From contig JANDJZ010000499.1 of NCBI GenBank assembly GCA_027943245.1, forward strand, positions 1 through 31,969: a stretch of 31,969 bases of DNA, in the 5' to 3' direction. The DNA is from Acanthamoeba sp. SK_2022b. Its lineage: Eukaryota; Discosea; Longamoebia; Acanthamoebidae. This document shows, in pieces, positions 16,651-26,046 of this stretch. The notes under the pieces were generated by a model. The model made no database searches. It was given only the letters and a program-made list of their open reading frames with translations, and was not told the DNA's origin. The translations under genes and the position numbers were made by a program. The first letter of the stretch is position 1; every line of letters begins with the position of its first letter.

Positions 16651-18430
16651 TCAAGCAATGGAGAGCTGCCAGAGGTCCTGGAAATTGTGTGCGTCGCCCA
16701 GGAAATCGCTGTACCCGCCAAACACGAGCATGCCGCCTTGGCCCAGCACCGCCGAGTGGGCGTAGCGCCTGGCGGGCACGGATTCCCCGTCGTCGACCGT
16801 GACCCTGGCCCACGTGCTCGTGTCTAGCAAGGCCAAGTTGGAGTGGACTGTAAGTCAGCCCAGCATGCACCGACAGAGGAGGAGGGAGGACTCACCGAGG
16901 TCGAGCAGGTGAAGGTCGTTGACGTAGAACCCGTCGACGTTGTAGCCGCCAAAGACGAGCATCGATCGCCCGCCGTCGAGGAAGACCGCCGACGCCCCGA
17001 TCTTGGGCTCGGGCGGCGTTCCCTTGACCGACACCTCCGACCACGTGCTCGTCGGCAGATGGCACCGGAACACCTGCTTTCACCAGGCCCCACGACAATC
17101 AATCAACAACACAACACACAACACACTACAAAACAACATACACACAAAGCACAGCACACAGCACACAGCACACAGCACACAGCACAGCACACAACACGCT
17201 ACCGAGTTGATGATTCCTTGGTAGCCCCACCAGCGCTGGCCGCCAAAGATGTAGAGGTACTCGCCGTCTTTGGTGGCTCGCTGAGGTGGGAGGTGGGCAA
17301 ACAAACGTACGGCGATCAAGGTATGAGAGAACGTCCATTCGCCACTGCTTAGCGAGGGAGAGGAGGAGGGGCGATACCGCGGCGGGGTTGGACAGCGGAG
17401 GAGGCTCGAAGCTCGAGCCTGACTGCTTCGCCTGACGCCACTCGTTGGCCGCTGCATGAGAAGACAGAAAGGAGATAAGAACACACGCAGAAACATGCAA
17501 GCGATGGCCTAAGAACACGACAGGCTACCGATGTCGTATGTCCACAGGTCGTTGAGTCGCTTGGAGTCGTCTATCCCGCCGAAGACGACCATCAGGCTCC
17601 CCTTGCCTTCTTGTGTTGGCGCTGTTGCTGCTGCCACGTGATAGTAGCGCGGTGGGGGGACTTGCCCCGCGGGCTTCATCTCCGTCCAGTCGTTGGCCTC
17701 TGCGCTCCCCCCCCCCCACAGGACTGAGATCGCGGCAGGGGAGGCGGGGAGGAGAGTGAGGCGGCGGTACCGATGTCGTACTTCCATAGGTCGCCCAGGA
17801 TGGTGGCCGCTTTGAACGGGTCGTCTTGGGTCATGCCGCCAAAGACGAATATGCTGTGAGTCGCCTCGTCGTACACGCACGAGTGCCTGAACCGCTTGAC
17901 GGGCCGCACGCCGGTCCCGGTATCGGTCTTCTTGGGTGCGATCGGTGACCAGCTCGATGTCGCTGTAAAGTAATTATATTATAAATATATATATAAAAAA
18001 CAGAAAATGCAATACCTATGTCGAATGCCCAGAGGTCGTTCAGAGGCTTGAACTCCCACACGCCCTCGTTCCCGCCAAACAGGAACAGCTGAAGCGAAAA
18101 AGTTACATCAAAGAACGAAAGCGAAGAACGGCAACAAAGAGCGAGGGGGAGGGGACAGACGAGGTCGACTGACGGCACGTAGACCAAGCATTGGTTGCAA
18201 CGGGCCGAGGGCAAGCTGTCTGTGCCCGCAGTGGCAGCTGGCGCAAGCAATCGCCACTCCCCTGCCACTTCGTAGCGACGCGACAAGGGCAGTTAAAGGA
18301 ATAAGGAAGCATAGAGCAAATGAACGAGTTGCCTACCATCAACGGAGCAGAGAGCAGGGCCCACAATGGTAAGAAAGAGCGAGAGCAGGAGTGCTAGCCC
18401 CGGACCTCCTTTTCCTTGCATCCATTTCAT
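16651..18430 (-). CDS. Secreted kelch-repeat protein
   Basis: Nine exons: 18430-18337, 18267-18179, 18088-18016, 17962-17771, 17699-17529, 17451-17378, 17280-17203, 17073-16896, 16847-16651; 381 residues; GT-AG throughout and phases consistent. The first exon encodes a signal peptide (MKWMQGKGGPGLALLLSLFL, ending at about ALCSVD). The rest is a run of kelch blades, each with a hydrophobic-GG strand and a following W: LFLFGGNEG, IFVFGGMTQ, LMVVFGGIDD, LYIFGGQRW, MLVFGGYNV and MLVFGGYSD, with NDLW/GDLWKYDI between them. This should fold as a six-bladed propeller; kelch propellers usually bind partner proteins or act as scaffolds. Export from the cell is inferred from the signal peptide. There is no transmembrane segment. 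The partner is unknown. Shadow frames hide the short first exon, so automated models may lack the signal peptide. Confidence 0.88.
17100..17194. repeat. CA-rich low-complexity intron sequence
   Basis: Imperfect ACACAAC and CACAGCACACAG repeats fill most of the kelch gene intron 17202-17076. On the gene's sense strand the tract is TG/GT-rich. Confidence 0.8.
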
Positions 18431-18691
18431 CTTTGATGCTCAAGCAGTACTTAGGTGGCTCCTGTGCTCAGCTATCGGCTCAACAAACGAGTGGATTGTC
18501 CTCTCCCTTTCCCCCACGTTGCTTTTGTCAGGCCACCAATGGCCTCTTGTAGTGGTGGCCCGCTTGTGCCCGCCAAGAGAACAAAACGAAACATTTTAAT
18601 ATTAAAAATAAAACATGTTTTACGCAGTTCCTCAAGGTTGGTCAGTGTGAGTGGGCACCGCGCAGTGGCCCGACACGGTCGGGTAACCTCA

Positions 18692-19394
18692 TCAGCAGGA
18701 GGACTTGGCGAAGCCGGACACCGGCGACCTGACAAGCGAAAGCCAAGGAGCAGAGAAATGAGCGGAATGAGTGAGCTTGAGCGAATGCATGAGAAGGGGT
18801 GAGTACGAGAGGAGGGCGCTCTCAGTCTTGGGCCCGTAGGCTCCATCCTCGCTGATCTTGTTGGCGTTGTTGAGATTCCACAGCTGCTGGAAGGCCAGCA
18901 CCGACAGCTGACGCACGTCCACGCCGCCTGCGTTCATTCAAATCGCGGATGCACGCACATACATGCACTTGAGCGCGAGACACGAGCCGGAGAGGTGGAG
19001 GCGGAAGGGGGCACCGTTGTAGTCGTAGTGCATGGGATCCCAATCACCAAGCTTGGTCCAGCCATTGTTGGACATGGCGGTCTTCCACGAGTTGGCGTCC
19101 TGAATGTCGACAGCCAGACCACCGTTGTGGTTGCTCTGGCCTGTGTCCACACAAACGCACGAGCGTGCGCGTGAGTCGCAAGCCACGGCAGGCGCACGCA
19201 AGGACACACTGGCGGGGTCAGAATATGAGAGACCTGGCTTGGCAGCGGCTGTGATACCGCACTGCTTCCTCTCCTTCCAGGACCAGAGCATGAGCTGCTG
19301 GGGCAGGGTCCTGAGCGCGCTGTTGATGGTCATCTTAACTCCTATTTGGATTCGAAGTGGATCAGCCCAGTTGCAATGGGTCTCTATGGATGTG

Positions 19395-19427
<33 letters not shown>

Positions 19428-19915
19428 GTGTAAAGCCATGTCGCACCCCTCTGGTTGATGGCACGCTGGAGGGCATCAGCAGCGGGGGTCTGAAGGTAGG
19501 GAACGGCGGCCGCGGCGCTGGACAGCGACACGCGCGACAGCGAATTCAGGTCCTGGTCATGGAGCCAATCGTAAGCGTCAGCGAAATGAGAATATAAAAA
19601 ATGAAGGCAGAAAGCCCGAACCTTGAAGAGCCCTTTTCTGATGCAGTTGAGTTGCCTGACGAGCTGCTTACTCAGTCCGGAGAGAACTTCGGTGCTGCAT
19701 CCCGCGGCGTTGATGGCTGCAAGGCGGCGAAATGAGGACATATCGGCAAATTAAACATCATCTGAGGGACGCATACCCTGCTGAACCGTGGTGGCTTCAG
19801 CGACAAGGCAGAGAGCCGCCTAAGTGAACGGCAAGTTAGTTCACAATTGGATGCAGTTATTATCAGTAGACCATACCAGAATAACAAGAAGGCAAAGAGC
19901 TGAGTTTGACTTCAT
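18692..19915 (-). CDS. Secreted M15-type D-Ala-D-Ala carboxypeptidase-like enzyme
   Basis: Eight exons: 19915-19877, 19819-19777, 19716-19622, 19552-19447, 19341-19234, 19140-19015, 18927-18807, 18728-18692; 224 residues; all phases agree. A signal peptide (MKSNSALCLLVILAALCLVA) is followed by an M15 catalytic domain. The zinc-site motif is SNHNGGLAVD (His135, Asp142) and the later ligand motif is WDPMHYDY (His168). The C-terminal ~50 residues (VLAFQQLWNLNNANKISEDG, then AYGPKTESALL) resemble a peptidoglycan-binding repeat. The family is mainly bacterial and cuts the D-Ala end of wall peptides. In an amoeba it probably degrades walls of ingested bacteria, or acts after secretion. Seven introns and host-like composition show long residence in a eukaryote. 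Bacterial origin is an inference. Confidence 0.88.
19391..19425. repeat. GT microsatellite in an intron of the M15 gene
   Basis: A nearly pure TG run inside intron 19446-19342. It reads as CA on the sense strand of the gene. Confidence 0.9.
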
Positions 19916-20238
19916 GGTGGCTTGTTTGTTTGTTTTTTCTGAAACTGCTGTTGGGGCAAGTACGGTTTCTCGGTTGCCCAATCAGAGCTGGTGAAAGTTC
20001 GGAGGAGCTTTGCCAGCAAAGAGCTAATAGAGGTTAAGAGATGGAACATGTGTGTCTTGTTTCTGCCCATCCCCAACATGACGTTGGTGTGCTTTATGCA
20101 CTTGAGTAAGTGACCTGCCTGTGAAGACGCTGGAGAGAAACCAACAATCCTTCGAATGTGCAGAAATTGCGCGCGATTAATTCGAGGAAACTGTGACAGA
20201 AAAGGGGGAAAAGCAGCACCATCGGGCACACAGCAGAA
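19916..20238. promoter_or_regulatory. Divergent intergenic region
   Basis: 323 bp between the starts of the M15 peptidase (minus) and the small membrane protein (plus). Both promoters should lie here. A short T-rich tract (TTGTTTGTTTGTTTTTT) directly precedes the peptidase start. No defined box was recognised. Confidence 0.45.
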
Positions 20239-20508
20239 ATGTCAGCTACGGGACCACCTTCGCAATCGATGAACGAGGGCTACGTGCCGCCCCACATGAG
20301 GAAGGGTGGGGGTCCGCCCCCGGGTGCTGGTGGTTCTCGCCCCCCGGTACCGTGGCGCCTGCGTCCTGGCTCGAAGTACATAACTGCGGGCCTTCTGGCG
20401 CTGGGCGTCGGCTGGACGTTCTTCTACACCATGCGCTCGGTTTCACAAGATGACTTCGCCGACATCGACGACAGCGGCAACAAGATTAGGGAGCGTCCGC
20501 GCGTGTAG
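20239..20508 (+). CDS. Small single-span membrane protein, unknown function
   Basis: An intronless 89-residue protein. The N-terminal half is Gly/Pro-rich and hydrophilic (NEGYVPPHMRKGGGPPPGAG). A single hydrophobic helix follows at about residues 47-65 (YITAGLLALGVGWTFFYTM), and the C-terminus is charged (DDFADIDDSGNKIRERPRV). There is no cleavable signal peptide; the topology may be tail-anchor-like or mitochondrial inner membrane. Size and layout resemble small accessory subunits of respiratory complexes, but no family is recognised. GC-rich wobble positions and a clean frame between a promoter region and an AATAAA support a real gene. Confidence 0.75.
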   Translation: MSATGPPSQSMNEGYVPPHMRKGGGPPPGAGGSRPPVPWRLRPGSKYITAGLLALGVGWTFFYTMRSVSQDDFADIDDSGNKIRERPRV

Positions 20509-21990
20509 AGCGTTTTTTAGCACGGCACTATCAGGCAAGATCCTTGTGCAATTCTTGTCATCTTTTGAACGCACCTCGTGCAATAAATCAGCATGCACGC
20601 GCCTCGGGACCTTCGCTCTTTTCTCTTTGTGCGCCCGCGGATCTGTCTGTGGCCGTGCGATGCCAGGCAGCAATCCCCACCTGTTATGTGGCAGTTGATG
20701 TGGAGGCAGGTGTGCTTGGCCACCTGTGGCCTGTGCCCATCAGAGCCACAACATGTGCACAAGGTACTGTGAGCAGACCTGACTGACAATAAACTGGCTG
20801 GTGTGCCACCCTGTTCAACCTCCTTAATACATGGGTGAGTTTGGAGTTGAACTAGGAACTGTACTATTTATCTACATTGCTGTTGTTGCTGGACATCTGC
20901 TGCTGTGGACCGCTGTCAGTTGGTCAGGTGCTGAAGTTGTGAGGGTGGTATCAATCTTGCTGTACAGTTTCATCTTGAACTTTGATGAATATTGATGCCC
21001 AGTCTCACCAAGGTCTTTCATGGGGAACAATAATGGCCTGGTGGTGACCACTGACATTGCTGGATGTGGAGCTGTCACTGGTGTGGTTGGCAGCTGTGGT
21101 GGGAGAGTGGGAGAGAACAGTATGTTTTCCTTCTAACCAGTGTATGTTACAAAGTGATCTATCCACAGAAGATTTAAATGGTTGCAGAGCCTGCCAAGAT
21201 GTGGACATCAATGCAAGAGGTTTTATCACAAGATTGCACAAGGGGCCCAGCACTGCCACCCTGCCTGCCACAGGCCCCTTGGTTGAAATTCAGCTCTCAC
21301 TTAGCCTTTAGGTGCTCCACAGGGATAGCCCTTTTGGCAAGTGCAGACAGTATAAGTTTAACAAGCCAAGTGTGGTAGGGTGGAGGACACTGGCTCCAAG
21401 TGGAGATTGAGTGACAACCTCCATCATGCTCCCTGTGATCACCAAGGTGCCACTCCTCTTAACCTGCTGCATTGGACACACTCTTGTGCATAACCTGCAG
21501 AATTGAACCTTGTCTTTGGCAGATAGAGCCCCTCACTTCAGCAGCCAAGAGGAGCAGTGGCTCAAAGCCAAAAGGAAGCTTCGTTGCTGGTTACCTTTGC
21601 AACAGCAAAACTGCAATTTATTTTGCTGACCGTTATGAACGAGCTCTGCGGACCGAGCCTACCTAAAGCCATCCTCCGCGCGGGCAACGCGCGTGCATCG
21701 ATTGGGGTAGCGCTGATACGCTGTGGCCCAAGAGCTCAGAATAACCGCCAAGAGAACACCCGTGTCCCCGCAGTCCGATTGCCGAACCAGCCCTGAGGCG
21801 CAAGTAAACAAGACGGCCGCCGGTTGGTTACAATCGACTGTTCAGTGCTGTCTCACCGCGGAAGACACAAAGATAACTTATCGCTTGCCGAACCAAGGCC
21901 TGACGAACCTAGGAGAGACTTGCTTCGGCGACTTTTTTTTTTGTTCTCTTGCTTTTGGCTTCCGCACCTCTCAAGCTCTTGGGAAGGAAG
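20509..21990. other. 1.5-kb gene-poor stretch with possible old repeat remnants
   Basis: An AATAAA at 20582-20587 may serve the small upstream gene. From about 20690 to 21640 the sequence is CpG-poor and TG/CA-rich like the Copia region, and has no long frame. On the minus strand at about 20900-21050 the translation FPMKDLGETGHQY recalls the segment after the YVDD box of Copia RTs, but is too short to prove. From about 21650 composition returns to host-like and should include the P450 promoter. A poly(T) run (21932-21941) lies about 50 bp before the P450 start. Confidence 0.4.
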
Positions 21991-24900
21991 ATGATGATTT
22001 ACGTGGCCCTGGCGGGTGCGGTGGCGCTCCTCTGCATCTACCTTCTTCGACAAAATCTCTCTTCGTCGCCCCCGTCTTCGACCAACGGCCTCGAGGAACC
22101 GCCGCGGGTGCCGGCGTGGTTACCCTTCGTGGGCAACGCTTTGGCGTTCGGGCGTGACTCGATGGGCTACCTGCAGCAATGCCAAGCGGCCTTTGGCGAC
22201 GCGTTCCGTCTGAAGATGATGGGCCAGGACTACGTCTTCGTGCTCGACCCGTTTTCCTTCTCCAACGTGTTCCGCGAGGAGAAGAAGAATCTCTCCTTCA
22301 TTGCCATCGTCAAGGAGTTTGCCTGCAAGTGCTTTGGCACCTCCGAAGTTGAGTGGGAGAAGCAGAACCATGACACCGTACACAAGTGCGCCCCCCCCTC
22401 CTCTTCGCTTTCGTTCTCTCCCCTGTCGTTTTTTATTTGATTATTTTTTGGTCCTTTTCGCCCTATCCCCTTCGTTCTTGTCCCCCGTTCTTGGCTAAGC
22501 TCATCATCATCAAGTTTGCTCACACTTGTAGCTCCCCGCCATGTCACAGGCAATTTATCACCTACCTGCAGGGCATGGAGCTGCCCGCGCTCACCGCCCG
22601 CATGCGCGAACAACTCGAGCGAGCCGTCACGGAGAAGACACGGCCGCTCCTTCAGGCCGAGGGCGCGACCGAGTGGCAGGAGGGCCGCATGTGGCAGTTC
22701 GTGATGGAGGTCCTCTACGTTGCGGGTGCGTGCACGCTCCTCGGCCCATTTTTCCGAGCTTCCACGCAGCGTGCTCTCGTTTTGTGGGCTTGTTGCAGGA
22801 GAAAAATCTCGTCTCCTGCTATTGGCCCATCGACGTGCAACCGCACATTTAGCGCCTATATAATCAGCCAATCGATTTAGAGCCACCGTTAACGGTGTTG
22901 TGGACCCACGGCTAATCGTGGGGCTCTCCCTCTCGACGCGTCAGGCACGCGTGCGTTCGTCGGAGATACGTTCGATGTGGAGCAGAGCTTCAAGGACTTC
23001 TTCGACTTTGACGAGAATTTCCCGGCCTTCACCGTCGGCGTGCCGCAGTTCCTTCTGGGCAAGAGCGTCAGGGCCCGCCAGCGCATGAACGACCTGCTAG
23101 TCCACCTGTACGGCCCCGTCCCTCCTCCCCGCCGGCAACGCACGGCCCGACCCATCGTTGCTCACGAGCCACGCGCCACACGCCCACACCACGCACGAGC
23201 AGGACGGACCCCACCGCCAGCAAGCTGATGGTGGAGCGCGAGCGCTACCTGGCCGAAGAGACCACGATTCCTCCCCACGTATGGCGCGTCAACCCGCTGG
23301 CCTGTCACTTTGTCTACTCACAAACCGTTCTTATTTGGTTTGTCACACACCTACAGCACCTTTGCCGATTTCAGTTTGCCACCTTCTGGGCGGCCCACGG
23401 CAACACCATCCCATGTAAGGCCCACTACTCTTGCGACGCATGTGTTTCGCTTGAGGGACACACACACAGAGAGATGTGGACTGACTCAATACCCAACATC
23501 GGATCAGCTGCCTTTTGGTCGCTGGCCTACATTCTGAGCGACAAGCGGGCCAAGCAGGAGATCACCGAAGAGATCTTCGCCCTCTTCAACAAGAAGGACA
23601 CCGGACGCGAGGCACGTGCCCCCCCCCCATCACGGCCAACCTCCACCGTGCTGACTATTTATTTTATTTATTTTTAAATTTTTAATTTATTGTTGGGGTG
23701 TCACGCGGCAGACGTTCGCCAAGCTGAAGGACATGGTCAAGCTCGAAAGCGCGATCAACGAGGCTCTTCGCCTGTCGTCGGCGTCCATCATCGTCAGGGA
23801 GGTGATGAACGACTTCACCCTCAAGATGCAGAGCGGCGACCAGTTTTACATCAAGCGCGGCCAAAAGGTCGCCATGTACGCACCATCGCCCTCCCCTCCC
23901 GACCCGCTTGTGCTTCTCTCCCTCTCCCTCTCCCTCTCCCTCTCCCTCTCCCTCTCCCTCTCCCCGTTTGTGTGCGTGCGCGCGCGCCAAAGACTGAGTC
24001 GTCGATGGCTGTGCTCACAGGTATCCATACATCATCCACAACAACCCGGAGGTCTACGAGGATCCACACGCCTACCGATTCGACAGATTCCTGCCCGACG
24101 AGGAAGACGAGGACGAGGACTACTCCCACCTCAAGTTCTCGCCGTCGTCCAAGGTGCCGGGGAGCATGGAGCGCGTCGAGTCGGCCGACGTGCTGCACCT
24201 CAAGCAGCGCGAGCTGCGCCAGCTCCGCGAGTCGCGCCGGCGCGAGCGCGACGTCAGGGACTCGCGCGTCGTGCACACGACGGCCGCCGCTGTCGACGCC
24301 GAGTCCACCAACGGTAGTGTCGATAATAACGCCGACCAGGCGCTGCGGGAGCCGACCGACCTGGACCTCAGGGAGAGCCGCGAGAAGGTCATGCGGGACC
24401 TGCGCGCGAGCGGCCTGCTCTTCTCGCGCATCCTGCGCGAAAGCGGCCTGGCCCCGACCGCCGCCGATGGCACGACCACGACGGCCGCCGCTGGCGGTGG
24501 GGAGACGGAAGGCGAGCGCCGCTCGCCCCAGAAGCAGCTGGCCTCCTCCGTCACGCTCACCGAGAAGCTTCGCCAGAAGGAGGAGGAGGAGGCCAAGGCC
24601 AAGAAGGAGGCATGCGCCGAGCAGGAGCAGGAGCAGGCCGCCGCTGCCGCCTCGGGCAGCCCGGACATGGAGTCGAGAGGCCGCCGGGGGGAGGGCGAGG
24701 AGGGCGAGTGGTCGACCGTGACGCCGACGAGCAAGGGGTGCCTGGACCGGCGGTTCCACGGCGCGCCGACGCTGCAGGAGCAGCTGAGCAGCAGCGGCGA
24801 GGTCGACCTCGCGAGCCCGATCTTTCTTCGTCGCGCCCAGCGCATGCGAAGAAAGTTCGACCACGACGATGGCGGGAACGACAGCGAAGCCAACGACGAC

Positions 24901-25591
24901 AGCGACACCAGCCCGCGCGGCGACAAGGTTAAGAAGGCGGCAGTCGTAAGCGCCCTCCCGATGATCCAGATCGACAACGCCGATTCTAGCTCCGACGCCA
25001 AGCCAGAGCCAGAGGAGAAGCAACGGGACGGTGGCAAGCTGGAGGCGCCTCTCAGCAAGCCCGGGAGCGGCTTGCGTCGCAGCAAACAGCTGCTGCAGGT
25101 GGCCGCGCTCAACAGGCGCGACCGAAGCGTGTCTCTCGGAGTTATTCCGCAGCTGTCCGCCACGCCTGACGACGGCGCAGCTCAACCGAAGCCCCAAGCC
25201 CAGTGCGATGTCGACACAAACGCCGCCGCCGGCAGCAGCATACCAGGAGACGTGCCCGCCGAAGCTCTCGCATTCCAGTCCACCGCCACGTCAGCATCGC
25301 CCGCCGTCGCCGGTCTCGCGTCGCCCCGCATCTCGCGCGAGCAGCACCTCCTGTTCAAGAAGCGCGAGCGGACCGGGTCGTTCAACATTCCTGGCGATCC
25401 GCGCCTGCAGCGCAAGGAGAAGAAGTTCTACTACAAGGGCCGCGAGCTGCGATACCACCTCATGCCCTTTGGCGGCGGCGCCGGCATGTGCCCCGGCCGC
25501 TTCTTCGCGCGCAACGAGCTCAAGCTCTTCGTCGCCGTCATGATCTACTACTTTGACCTCGAGCTCGTACCAAACGAACAGTACGCGCACA

Positions 25592-25653
<62 letters not shown>

Positions 25654-25844
25654 CGCACAACAACAACAACAAGGCTAATGGGCGAATGCTGCGGCGCACT
25701 AGGGGCGAGATCAACCTGCCGTCGTTGGACGAGACGAGGCTGGGCATCGGCATCCTCCCCCCGGCCAAGGACCTGCCCTTCCGATTCCGCCTGCGCGAGG
25801 AACACCGGGCCGACTTTGGCCAGGCGCCCCAGCACCAGTCCTGA
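21991..25844 (+). CDS. Cytochrome P450 with a large internal insertion
   Basis: Exons 21991-22385, 22550-22725, 22945-23107, 23221-23278, 23375-23414, 23508-23611, 23712-23875, 24021-25580, 25703-25844; about 933 residues against ~500 usual. An N-terminal membrane anchor is followed by PAWLPFVGNALAFG, the I-helix AAHGNTIPSAFW, the K-helix EALR (Glu329, Arg332), RFDRFLP and the heme loop FGGGAGMCPGR (Cys about 857). The HGNTIPSAFW pattern and the FYYKGRELRYHLMPFGGGAG block suggest the CYP7/CYP8-like group, which oxidises sterols or oxylipins. Between RFLPDEEDE and the heme block lie about 430 extra residues (24110-25412) in one open GC-rich frame: coiled-coil, acidic and Ser/Ala-rich, full of RES/REL repeats. 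The intron after 23611 uses a GC donor (GAG|GCACGT). Exon 5 could start 18 nt earlier, at 23357. The substrate is unknown. Confidence 0.88.
23916..23964. repeat. CTCTCC hexamer repeat in P450 intron
   Basis: About eight tandem CTCTCC units lie within intron 23876-24020. They read as a pyrimidine tract on the sense strand. Confidence 0.9.
25593..25652. repeat. CA microsatellite in the last P450 intron
   Basis: About 30 CA units begin 13 bp after the donor of intron 25581-25702. Confidence 0.95.
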
Positions 25845-26046
25845 CCGATTGGCTCCGCGAGTGTGTGAGATAAAAAAAGATATAAGCAGATAGAGATTGT
25901 ACCAATAACAATAATATTACAACGGCACGCGCGCCTGTACGCCGATTTTGTGCAGCCAATCGCGACCGTGACGGGAGGAGCGGAAATGGTCCTATCTCCC
26001 GCGTGCAACTACGCACAGGCCAGACCACCAGCCCCAAGCACACGCG

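Noticed and set aside
23851..25197. Long minus-strand open frame (448 codons) opposite the P450 insertion
   Set aside because: It is an antisense shadow of a GC-rich coding exon: low-complexity Leu/Ala/Arg, no motifs and no splice-compatible partners, while the plus frame links known P450 motifs on both sides.
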